19,057 nucleotides of DNA from Smittium culicis (lineage: Eukaryota; Kickxellomycota; Harpellomycetes; Harpellales; Legeriomycetaceae). The position numbers were made by a program, and so were the translations under genes. Positions within the stretch are counted from its first letter, which is position 1, and each line of letters begins with the position of its first letter. Below the pieces are notes generated by a model. It saw only the letters and a program-made list of their open reading frames with translations, did no database searches and was not told where the DNA came from. Where the stretch lies: assembly GCA_001970855.1 (NCBI GenBank), contig LSSN01000381.1, positions 1 through 19,057 of the forward strand, in the 5' to 3' direction. This document shows, piece after piece, positions 9,366 through 18,943 of this stretch.

Positions 9366-10487
9366 CAACTTTTTGTTTGATATATCGATTAGAGCTTCTT
9401 AGAAACTCGTGTTATCATAAATAAATCACCTCAATTTGTATTTGAAACTAGAGTTTAATATATTTCATAAGTAGTTTTGAAGTAAAAACTAGCAAAATAA
9501 ATCATCCTTGATAAGTGTGTAAATGGCCATATTCGATGTTGTTGATAAACTGACAATAATTTATCCTCAGAACTTGTGCTTAGAACTTTTTTTTATAAAA
9601 TGAGCATTTATGTTATTTCTTGATGAGATATTTAAGAATATGAATGTTTGTGATCAAGATTATTATAACTTTGGTCACTTTTTTTGTTAGAAAAAAATTT
9701 TTTATAAAAATCTACCTTACATCGTATTATTTATTTATTATTAATCTTAACCATCATATTTATTAATAAGAACTAGTCAATAAAAAAAATGACTTTTTAC
9801 CCTCATTTAGAGCTAAATATAACTATGGACGTATTTTTGATCTAATTCTATCTTTAAATTTCTTTTTTTTTCATTTTTAGGCGTATTTAAACTTTTCACG
9901 AGCGGTAAAGTTTTTTTGTTCTACAAAATATGATCGAATGTATTTAATAAAAATAGCTTAAACCTGATCCTCATAAAGATATTTTAATACCACATAGTAC
10001 TATAAAATTAAAAAATTATTAATAACTATGAGTCAATAAAAACATTTAATTTTTTAAAGAGTATTTGTTTTGGGTGTATAAGATAAATTAGTAGCATTTG
10101 AATAAAAGTACTTCAATTGAAAAAATAGCATTTATCGAAATATTTTAACGTATTTATTTTTGATTCATTTTAAAATATAGTTCAACGGGTGGGAACCTGC
10201 TTTATGTATTCTAATAGTCGTTGTTTTTATAAAATTGCTATCACTAATCTTTCGTAAAATTTAATAAGGCGTTTATTATTTTATATTATTCAGTTCAAAT
10301 TAAAAATAGATTATGTTATAAGCAAATTCATAATCTATTATTATGAACATCTTATCTAAGCTAATAATTTTAATATTAAACATTATTACGTGAAACCACG
10401 CAGGAAAAAAATTCCATATTCTGATTTTGATTAATACTATTTATATCAGTTTGTTTTTTTTGTACAAGAAAATTTTCGTATAAAATT

Positions 10488-10880
10488 TGTTATACAACGC
10501 CTAGTTCCACGAAAGAGTCTTATACTAGTTATAGACTCTTATAATATGAGAGGATGATAGTAATTATACATCCACTCACGAAAAGCAAAATAGATTTAAA
10601 AATTTAATTTAATTATAAAGTTTTATTAATGAGGTTAATATTTAATAGGTAGGAAAACTAGAAGAAACTAAAATCTTTCAAAATTATAAAAGTTCTCCTC
10701 GAACCAGACTAACTGTCTCGAGGTATTTATAGCTCTAGAATCCGGTATTGGTATACTAGAGTTAACGTGAATATGTGTCATGTGGCACACATTAACGTTG
10801 CACAAGATAAATTGATTGATGATATAGTTGTATAAATAATATGTTATTGAGATTAACCATATACCACAAGGGGGAAAACA
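10488..10880 (-). mobile_element. Candidate solo LTR upstream of the tRNA pair
   Basis: Read on the minus strand, the segment begins TGTTTTCCCCCTTGTGG and ends GTTGTATAACA, so it has the TGTT...AACA termini typical of LTRs. It is about 393 bp long and lies 38 bp upstream of the tRNA-Tyr gene, a preferred landing place for Ty1/Ty3-type elements. Inside, in LTR order on the minus strand, are a 5' half less AT-rich than its surroundings, a TATAAATA box (10724-10731) and an AATAAAA poly(A)-like signal (10621-10627). Internal inverted repeats include CCTCGA/TCGAGG (10697-10702 and 10718-10723) and AAGAGTCT/AGACTCTT (10513-10520 and 10533-10540). The flanks (AAATT left, GTCCT right) do not form a target-site duplication, so the boundaries or the identity may be wrong. 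Confidence 0.33.
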
Positions 10881-10918
10881 GTCCTTTTCATATATTATTA
10901 ATTTTCATCAACAATTAT

Positions 10919-10999
10919 CCGAATATAGCTCAGCGGTAGAGCGGGAGACTGTAGTTAATAGATATCTCTAGGTCCCTGGTTCAAATCCGGGTGTTCGGA
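10919..10999 (+). tRNA. tRNA-Tyr (GTA) with 9-nt intron
   Basis: A full cloverleaf can be drawn: acceptor CCGAATA/TGTTCGG with discriminator A10999, D-arm GCTC-AGCGGTA-GAGC, anticodon stem GGAGA/TCTCT, and T-arm CCTGG-TTCAAAT-CCGGG. The anticodon GTA is at 10951-10953. A 9-nt intron (TTAATAGAT, 10955-10963) sits after position 37, the canonical eukaryotic site, which nuclear Tyr tRNAs generally carry. C1-G72 and A73 match the eukaryotic tyrosyl identity set. No T4 terminator follows before the next tRNA. Confidence 0.95.
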
Positions 11000-11004
11000 A
11001 AGAT

Positions 11005-11065
11005 GATACCAGAATGATCCTTGTCTCTTAACAATAATTTAAGACTACATCATTCTATCGGTATC
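11005..11065 (+). repeat. Stem-loop filling the tRNA-Tyr/tRNA-Gly spacer
   Basis: Inverted arms GATACC/GGTATC (11005-11010, 11060-11065), AGAATGAT/ATCATTCT (11011-11018, 11049-11056) and TCTTAA/TTAAGA (11026-11031, 11039-11044) are nested and close on a 7-nt loop. That makes 20 pairs in a 61-nt spacer. It may be a processing signal in a shared pol III transcript or a tiny inserted element. Confidence 0.7.
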
Positions 11066-11070
11066 GATTT

Positions 11071-11141
11071 GCGTTAGTAGTATAGCGGTAGAATAGTTGC
11101 CTTCCAAGCAATTGGCCCGGGTTCGACTCCCGGCTGACGCA
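11071..11141 (+). tRNA. tRNA-Gly (TCC)
   Basis: Acceptor GCGTTAG/CTGACGC with one T-G pair, discriminator A11141, anticodon stem GTTGC/GCAAT around loop CTTCCAA (anticodon TCC, 11103-11105), and T-arm CCGGG-TTCGACT-CCCGG. The D-arm GTATAGCGGTAGAATA is typical of glycine tRNAs. No intron. A T4 run at 11144-11147 can end pol III transcription. Confidence 0.95.
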
Positions 11142-12557
11142 TGGTTTTATCATTTTACATATTCATTAAACACTATTTTTGATCCCATTAAAATTAACTT
11201 CTCTTATTAATAATTTGCTAGTTATAAATTATGTTTTTTAATTTATATAATATCTGAAAACACTATTTAATATCCATCTCATACATTCAATAAATTTGTC
11301 TAATTATAATTAGCAGATAAGTGCAAAAGAAAAAATGTCTACTTTATAAAAAACTTTAAAAGACATTTTTAACTATTCAATGGACTTTTAATTATATAAT
11401 CAGTTCATATAGCATGGTTCTTCGATAGTAAATATATTTTTGAAAAAAAATCTCTAAGGATATATAAAGGTTTTCTATATGTACAAATGAATAAATAAAC
11501 AAGCTATTTTGATAATATAGATCGTGGCGATTTTTATCTAAAATAATTTTGAGTACTTGGATATCTATGATATTAGTTATTATAATTAACAGGCTTCTTT
11601 TTTGAAAAATCGATGACTTATATTATTTACCTTATAATAGGTTTTTTTAAAAAAATTAAATTTTAAACTATATAAAATTGTAAAAATTTAGATTACCTAA
11701 ATGATTAATGCAGTATTTTAATAAAGCAGTAACATTAAATAAACTGATCTCACCAAATGTGCGTATTCAGTGTAAAAATTTATTATCGCTATTTCTGATT
11801 ATATCTAAAAACTCGCCTAAACCAGATACAGAAAAAGCTTATCAAAAAATTATCAGAATTTGAAAATTTATCCAATTATATTAAATTTTATGTGAAATTT
11901 TATTTTATGATTTATTATTATCGCTAAAATGATATATAGGATATAAAGGATATATTTTTATATATCAAAGTGAACACATCCTTAAATTATTATTAAAATA
12001 TTTCTGCGGTTTATAAATTATAATTTTATTTCTGGTAAATTTAAATTAATTAAAATCTATAATTGTAAAAAAATAGATAGAAATTTCAGGATTTTATTAT
12101 CAAATATCGCTGAAAATCAATTTTATATGCTGCTATATTGATAATTAAAATGCTTATACATTCATTCTGTACCCGCCTTTTATGTTATTTCTTTATATAG
12201 ATGTGATTTTATTCTGTACTAAATTTTTACATCTATTGTAAAAATTCCATATTCATATATACGTATTAATATATTATTTGTGCATCAAATCTATTTTTAA
12301 ATTGCATGTAGCTTAATATAAAGACTGTCTAAATATTTTTAATTTCATTCTGTAATAACCCTTTCATGGACGGTAGATTATTTTTGATCTGCTAAATTTA
12401 GCCAACTGTGTTCGAAAGTTATAGTGTCAAGATCTGGGTTATAAGAGTGCAAGGCAAGTGAATTAAAAGTTATATTTACTATAAAGATATTTATTTATTG
12501 CTTATTAGAAAGTATACAAGATACTAGATGTCGTATTCAAGACAGGAAAAACGTAAC
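11142..12557. other. AT-rich stretch; candidate leftward transcript at its right end
   Basis: From 11148 to about 12300 I see nothing but A/T-rich sequence. At 12361-12470 base composition is less AT-rich, with a perfect 12-bp palindrome GCTAAATTTAGC (12391-12402). This lies just downstream, on the minus strand, of the TATA box at 12558-12566. The first minus-strand ATG here (12367) opens only a 12-codon frame, MKGLLQNEIKNI. Confidence 0.35.
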
Positions 12558-12566
12558 CTTTTTATA
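12558..12566 (-). promoter_or_regulatory. Leftward TATA box
   Basis: The minus strand reads AAAGTATAAAAAGG, a good TATA box. It lies about 90 bp from the Yap-type palindrome and about 190 bp from the heat-shock-element array, so the three could form one promoter reading leftwards. In a region this AT-rich a chance TATA is not excluded. Confidence 0.35.
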
Positions 12567-12651
12567 CTTTTTCCGTTGCTTGGTTTTAGGTCATAAACTT
12601 AAAAGAAAAACTACAGAATAAACTAAAAAGAAAGCTATAGAAAAATATCTG

Positions 12652-12685
12652 TTTGATTACTAATCAAACTTGATTAGTAATCAAA
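12652..12685. promoter_or_regulatory. Perfect 16-bp-arm palindrome with two Yap-type sites
   Basis: TTTGATTACTAATCAA, a 2-nt spacer (AC), then the exact reverse complement. Each arm contains a TTACTAA/TTAGTAA heptamer (12657-12663 and 12674-12680), the Yap1 response element of fungal AP-1 factors. The TGATTA/TAATCA flanks could alternatively bind homeodomain factors. Confidence 0.6.
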
Positions 12686-12716
12686 ATAAATCGTTATCGA
12701 TGTTTAAAAATATGAA

Positions 12717-12736
12717 TACGTAAAATTATTACGTAA
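12717..12736. promoter_or_regulatory. TACGTAA inverted pair including TTACGTAA
   Basis: TACGTAA (12717-12723) and TTACGTA (12729-12735) are an exact inverted pair with a 5-nt spacer. TTACGTAA (12729-12736) is a second class of fungal Yap/bZIP site. It sits between the palindrome and the HSE array. Confidence 0.45.
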
Positions 12737-12755
12737 GAACAATTAAAATCGATAA

Positions 12756-12856
12756 GAAATTTCGGAAATGTTCTAGAACGTTTCATAACATTCTAGAACA
12801 TTGCTGCTGATGATATCTGAATATTCTGGAACATTCTAGAATGTTATAGAAAGTTC
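12756..12856. promoter_or_regulatory. Dense heat-shock-element (HSF) array
   Basis: Two arrays of alternating GAA and TTC triplets spaced exactly 2 nt, which is the HSF binding code. Array 1 (12756-12803): GAA TTC AAA TTC GAA TTT TAA TTC GAA TTG, ten units with six perfect and four with one mismatch. Array 2 (12819-12856): GAA TTC GAA TTC GAA TTA GAA TTC, eight units with seven perfect. The 14-mer ATAACATTCTAGAA in array 1 (12785-12798) recurs inverted at 12834-12847. HSF trimers need three units, so several trimers could bind side by side. No heat-shock protein gene is seen on either side. Confidence 0.8.
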
Positions 12857-14679
12857 CATTCATGACATATAGCTTAATTCTGAGTCCTTAATAAATATTG
12901 GCTTTTTGTGTAATAAAATCAAATAATAAATTTACTTACCATAAAAGGATCATAAAATTGATTTTTTTAAAGATATTTGGGCGGGAAAGGGTATTTAAAA
13001 ATCAAAAAAAAACTAAAAATCAGTAAATTCTTTGCTTTATGAAATTTTTCGATTCAATTAATAATAAATGCTGTAAGAATATCAGGTCTGTTTAATGAAA
13101 ATTTTCAATTAGTATATTTAATTCAGATATTAATTGCTAAAATTTCCAATAATCAATACTTTTTAATTCTCAGATAAGTTTATTCGTAATATCATGATCA
13201 CTGTGGAAATTTTTGAATGGTAATTTCACAGCTTGATTGTATTTTTTAACATATAAATATTTTGTTTGATATTAATTATTGTTATAGTGTTTTATTTGTA
13301 TTAAAAATATAAAAAAGTTTATTATTTACCTTATAGCTCTCTCTCTCTCTTTTTTTTAATAAGTGGATAATGTGGAAATATTTGAGTTACAATAAAATAT
13401 AGAAAGGTTATTAATATAATGTAAATAAGGATAAAAAACTTATGGAATCTTGTATTTAATAATAGAAACTACCGTTAAGGCATTTTTAATACTCATTAAT
13501 ATAATTTAATAGCATTTTTTTCGAAATGAAATAGTTTATTATTTTGAATTCTGTACATTTATACCGACTTAATTAATTTGAGGGAAAATTATCTCTAATT
13601 TATAAGAAAAAGAAAATTTCACGTGCATTTTTTTCTGGAGATATTTTTTAGAGAATAATCGTAAATATTTAATGATCAAATTTTATTAAATTTATGATTA
13701 AAAGATATTAAAATTTTATTTTCTATTTTCGAAAAATATTTTTAATATTGTATTGCAAAATTTCCCAATATTCAACTTCGAACTTTAAAATTTTGATCAG
13801 GGTTTTCTTCGGTTTAATTAAAGCTTTTTTTTACTTAAAAGATGAAAAATCCTTATTTTAACTGCTTTAACGTAATTTTTATTACTATTCTATCAAAAAA
13901 AAATCGATATCCCTTCATTTTCAAAAAGAAATTGTGCATTTTAAATAAAAAATTTTGTATTCTCTGATGATATGAACAATATAGTGTTTTTTCTTTTAAA
14001 GATAAAATAAATTATATAAAAAAAGGTTAACCTTTTTTTTTGAATAAAAAAGAAATGAAAATATAGAAGTGAATATATAATAATAATTTTGAAGAATTAT
14101 CAAAATTCACAAAAAGAAGATATAATTTCCTATAAAAACTCACAACTGTATTGTAATTCTTTGTATTAAAATTAAATTATTCATCTCTTTGATAATAATG
14201 ATGGTATTTTGATGATATTTTCTTTATTTTAGCACTTTAATAATCTCAAATATTACAAGTTTATCTAATTATCAATAATATATAATGTAAAAAATGAGCG
14301 CCCTTAAATTACCCAAATTATGTAAATAGATAATATTTAGAAATTTTATGACCTCAATTTATAACTATTAAATATTTATTTTTTATCTGCTGATTTTTTA
14401 TCCGATACAATTTTGATCTAATATATAAAAAACGATTATTTAATCTAAGTACTTTAGATATTTTTTTGGTCATATACGACTATTATAAAATTGTTTATCT
14501 ATATAATTAGCAGTTCTGCGAGTTATTAATGTGAGTATACATAATAAATTTTGATAAATTTGCTAATAATATTGTATTATTTTAATTTATCATTGGGAAA
14601 ATATATTTTCAATTTAATTAACATATGATATTAAAGAGATTTCCTACAAAAAAATTTAAAAAATAAAGTTAAATATTAC
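12857..14679. other. AT-rich stretch to the right of the HSE array
   Basis: No gene or RNA recognised. A short GC-richer patch (TTGGGCGGGAAAGGG, about 12977-12991) and a CT microsatellite near 13337-13349 are the only non-AT features. The array has no plus-strand ORF within reach here. Confidence 0.45.
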
Positions 14680-14683
14680 TTAA

Positions 14684-14775
14684 CTCTCCAAGTACTGAAT
14701 TTTTCAATTTCCAAATGATAAAGTATGCATTTTAATTATCAAATGCATATTTTATGCACTCCAGGACTTGGAGGG
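14684..14775. mobile_element. 92-bp TTAA-flanked MITE, piggyBac-like
   Basis: The terminal inverted repeats are CTCTCCAAGTACTG (14684-14697) and CAGGACTTGGAGGG (14762-14775), whose reverse complement is CCCTCCAAGTCCTG: 12 of 14 positions match. Both sides are flanked by TTAA (14680-14683, 14776-14779). TTAA target duplication with CCC-type ends is the hallmark of piggyBac-class elements. An inner palindrome TATGCATTT/AAATGCATA (14724-14732, 14741-14749; 8-nt loop) lies in the middle. There is no coding capacity, so it would depend on a transposase elsewhere. Confidence 0.6.
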
Positions 14776-14779
14776 TTAA

Positions 14780-16064
14780 AAGCTTGCTTTTTATATCATT
14801 TTTATTTGATTAGAACTTATAAAATAACATAAAGATAAATTTAACCTGTAAAAAAATGAGTGTTTTTATTTAATATTTCCTAAAATCCTTAAGTATTTAA
14901 GCTAAAATAAAGTCTCGCAATAGCATCATGCTCGAAAAATGATGTAACAAGTATAATTAATATTATTAATTCATATAATTTGTTAAAAATCATATTTTTT
15001 TCTGAATATTTTTTACTGTATTTACAAATTTTTAAATTTACATCTATCTTGAATTCAATTTCGGTTATATTATAATTTATACTTTTGTTGTTTCTTTATT
15101 ATCTTTTAAAATAATTATTTGAGCAGAAACTCTATAATTTTTAAATATGTTATAAATTATTGGATGAATATTTGTTTATTAAATTTTTATTGCTGTTTGT
15201 TGTTTCAACTGTTTAATACTCGCTTTTTCTTATAAAAACTGAATCTAATTTCCATTAATTATGAATTTATACCATTTTAAATTATTATATGCGTGTTTAT
15301 CTCGTATTAATTTTGTTTTTTGATATATAAATTGAAAAATTTATTCGTTATTTTTGGAATTAATTTTTTTTTGTAATGATTTTATCATTTTTTTTAAGTA
15401 TATTAAAAGCCTATGTTTACTTTTGTCTTCATGAATCTTCAAATAGATAAAAATAGTTAATGAAATTTCATTATGCTACATTTTTATAAGCTATAAAAGT
15501 TTGTGTTTACCTATATAATTTTTCAAGGCTGTAATTTTCGTGCTCAATATTTATAAGATATCGATTAATTATAATTTTTCTATATTTTTCACGTGTGTAT
15601 TTTATAATTATATGGTTACTAAATATATTATTACTTTGGCAGATTTTATCAATTTTCATAAACTAGGTTAAATCTATATTATGATATACTACTGAATTTT
15701 TGTGATATTTTTTCATTTTTAGAATTTTTTATGTTCCTTGAAATATTCAATAAAAGTAGTGTACATTATTTATTAGTTCTTTTTTTTTTTTTTTTTTAGA
15801 AATTATTATTATTTACCATACTTTTATTTTTTATTGGAATTATTGCGATTTCTAAATGGAAAAACATTAGCTAAATTAGATGAAATATTAAATTTTTTTT
15901 AATACTCTATCGAAATTTGTGTATATATCTTAATAATATTCAAGTTATTTTATCGTTGTATTTATTTATTATTAATTAACCCTCGATTATTTAGTCTTTT
16001 ACGATCCCTTAGTTTGTATAAGCTACTATTAAAATGTACTTGATTCTTTCTCCCTTGTTTTAGA
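14780..16064. other. AT-rich stretch, T-rich on the plus strand
   Basis: No gene or RNA recognised. It includes a long T tract (about 15780-15798) and ends in the polypyrimidine tract before the possible exon at 16065. Confidence 0.45.
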
Positions 16065-16155
16065 TATGTAGAAGCCAAACTTAGCATGGAGTATTTTGGA
16101 CTGCGAAAAATTCCCTCATTTCTTCAGAATTTGACTCATTATGTTCGATGGTGAT
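16065..16155 (+). other. Possible lone terminal exon or coding relic
   Basis: After a pyrimidine tract and acceptor-like TTCTTTCTCCCTTGTTTTAG the next 90 bp are distinctly less AT-rich. One frame is open for 29 codons (YVEAKLSMEYFGLRKIPSF then LQNLTHYVRW) before TGA. I do not recognise the peptide and found no upstream exon. A frame this short can occur by chance. Confidence 0.22.
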
Positions 16156-18305
16156 TTATTTTCAAGTATATTTTTTTACATAAAAATAAATTTTATTTAA
16201 TGATATTTCTCTTGTTATTTTCGATTTTTTCTTTTTGGGATATTTTCTTCGAGTAAGCTGTTTTTTTTGGAGTGTGTGAAGATTGTTCGATTCTATCTAT
16301 CATTCTAATCATTGTTGGATTTAATTTTATTAATAATGATTCTAGATATATCTATAATAATTTCTTTTAATAGCATTATAATATTTTAGTTAGGCAATAA
16401 TCAAAATATATTTTGTGCAGCATATATATATAGAAATTCTGACAGTGATCTAAAAGAAATTCCCAATATGAAATTATTATCATTGTTATATATTTCTAAA
16501 TATAAGAGAAAATTGCGTTATACACTTTTTATAATTAAAATATGACCTATAATTAGAAAACTGATTATAGTAGCCAATCATGACATATACATTATTATCA
16601 GTTTACTATAATTTACTTTATTGTAAAAAACTCTAAATTTATCTTTTATATGAAGGAACGCACCTTAAGATTTTATTCCATTATTCTCATTATTTGAAAA
16701 ATTGATAAGAATAACAGTTATAAAAGTTATAAAAGTTTTTATAATAATTATAAAATCTAAATAATACGAAAAAAAGAATAAAAACTTGTTTTTATTTGCC
16801 CTATACCATAAAAAAATTTATTTTGCGATTTTATTTCACAAAAACACTATTGCATAGATTAGAATATTTTAAACCACATATTGGATTAATTATAAGTGCT
16901 AAACTGAAGTATTATTTTGGTAATTATCACATAAAATTCACACAGTAATTTCACGATTAACTTTCTGAAAGCCCCAAATGACACCAATTTTGAATATAAA
17001 TACCAACTATCGTTAAAATATAAGAAAAAAAATACGGCCCACTGATAATTTAAAAATTAATTTTCAATTTTTTACAAGTAAACTCGTCAAATATTTTTTT
17101 TCTAAACATTTAAATCTAATAAATTATACCTGAAAATATAAAAAACGTATTAATTCTTCAAGCATTAATACAGCGCAATTTTATTCTTTTTAATCGATAT
17201 CATTACATTTTCTAACTGCTATTTCACTCTAAATTTAAATAAATAAAATAAAATTAAATAAACAGCGAACGGAATTGTAACCAAATTATAAAAAAATTTA
17301 ATAACTGCTGATTAATCTAACTGTCGACCCACAACACTTTCTGAAAATAGTAACACTCCACAATCTGATGCTGAAATCTCGCAGGAAAAAACAAAATCAA
17401 TACATAACTTAATAAAACTTCAGTAGAAGGCATATTCAGTCAGTAAAACCACTCAATATATGTATATGTGTGTGGAAGTGAATCTCACCTATTTGATTTC
17501 AATGGAAATATCAATAATTTATTTGTATTTATCATTAAATCTATTCATCACAGCATAGTGTAATGTTATAACTCATTTAAATATTAGTTTTATTTTTTAA
17601 AGAAATAATGCAACTAGTTTAAATTAGGATGAAGAAAAGGGGGGGGTTTTTTTTTTTCAAAAAAAGAATGATGATGCTCTTTTGGAGAGATTATACCTTT
17701 TATATGTTTTTGAATATTTAAACTATAGCTATAAAATGATAAATAAGAGAAATAATTGCTGTTATCTTTTCGTTAGTAATTGTTCAGATTTTTTATTCTT
17801 CGTGGCGATTCTATATTTATAAAAACTATTTATTTGCTTGCTGATTATGCTGTGTAATAATATACAACGTATATTATAAAAACAGAGCTTTAGTGTTTAA
17901 AAGGAAATTTAAGAAAAATCTTTATTCACAAATAAATTTAGTAATAAAATTTATTTTTTTAATAAATGTTAATTATATTTTATTAAATTATGTAGATAAG
18001 GAATCTAAATTATAAATAAATGTATAAAAAGGGCAAATAATTCGCAAAAAAACTCATAGCTGGTATGGAAGAAAAGCATTGATATAAAAAAAAAGAAAAG
18101 AATATCACGTATTGAAGGATGGGATTAAAAGTTTACTCTATGAATTCAATCTAAATTTCTCATAATTTTATATTTTTTAAAGCGATTATACTTTTATTAG
18201 AATAAATTTAAAGTACATAACCTCAAATAATAATCTTAAATCTACATTAGTTATTAATTAATAATTAAAAGCGTGACTATATAAGCTGACGCACCAAAAG
18301 CCATC
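16156..18305. other. AT-rich stretch without recognisable genes
   Basis: Contents noted: partly complementary repeats AAACTGAT/ATCAGTTT near 16559-16613, a less AT-rich open patch at 17326-17425, and a G8T11 run at 17639-17657. No gene or RNA is supported. Confidence 0.45.
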
Positions 18306-18346
18306 AAAAAAAAAAAAAAAAGAACCCGAGATACCCCCCCCCCCCC
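18306..18346. repeat. A16 and C13 homopolymer tracts
   Basis: A16 (18306-18321), then GAACCCGAGAT and C13 (18334-18346). The C13 tract is conspicuous in DNA this poor in G and C; its exact length may be affected by sequencing error. Confidence 0.8.
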
Positions 18347-18367
18347 AAACGCCTCAACGTATATATG

Positions 18368-18943
18368 GGAGATTATTTCGGGGTGAGGAACTTTTCCTAT
18401 CTAGTTATTCCAACTTTGCAACATAACTTTTATCTTTTAATCCTTTCTGGGGCCATCACTTTTAAACATATTTAAAAATCATATTTGAAAAAGCCAATAA
18501 AAAAATATTTGTTATTGGATGTGTAGTAAATAAGGGCCAATAAAATAATACCATTGTGCAATGATTTATCATATTATCATCTGGTTGGATATTTTAGGTA
18601 TTCAAAAAAAGCCAGCCGCTCCTGAAAGGGTTAAATCGAATTAGAAAATATCGTCGAGCGGTTTACCTGGTACAACCAATACCTTTATTAATAAAAATAA
18701 GCAAATAGAATTTCCAACTAAAAAAAGTTCCGCTTCCCCTAAGAATATCCCAAATAGGAGATTATTGTGAGGAGCGGAGCTTTTCCTATGAAGTTTTTCC
18801 TACTCATAAGCGTTGCCTGTATTTTAGATTTGATTAGAAAAAAAAACATCGAATGACTTATGCTATACAGCCAATAAGATTAACCAATTTAATTAAGCAA
18901 ATAGAATTTCTTAGAAAAAAAGTTCCGATTTTCCTAAGAGTAT
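18368..18943. repeat. Degenerate satellite-like repeats, period about 196 bp
   Basis: Block A: 18368-18411 and 18757-18800 are both 44 bp and match at about 35 positions (GGAGATTATT...CTTTTCCTAT..AGTT.TTCC), 389 bp apart. Block B: 18698-18748 and 18894-18943 (TAAGCAAATAGAATTTC...AAAGTTCCG...CCTAAGA.TAT) are 196 bp apart and also closely similar. Since 389 is about twice 195, these look like remnants of one tandem array continuing past the right edge. Confidence 0.6.

Larger units (their letters stand above)
7801..10487. other. Long AT-rich stretch without recognisable genes
   Basis: No ORF, tRNA or conserved motif was found in about 2.7 kb. It holds a small GC-paired hairpin (GCGATTT 8580-8586 with AAATCGC 8591-8597), a TTA microsatellite and a short ATAATCTT tandem, listed separately. 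Confidence 0.5.

Noticed and set aside
12400..12470. tRNA-like TGTTCGAAAGT and TCAAGATCTGG pieces
   Set aside because: No cloverleaf can be formed and the order of the pieces does not match a tRNA.
12934..12940. ACTTACC, the U1 snRNA 5' core (or a minus-strand GGTAAGT donor)
   Set aside because: No U1-like stem-loops or Sm site at the right spacing, and no exon on the minus strand to pair with the donor.
17639..18346. G8T11 and A16...C13 tracts as ends of one large inverted element
   Set aside because: Only homopolymer similarity; no matching unique sequence next to the tracts.
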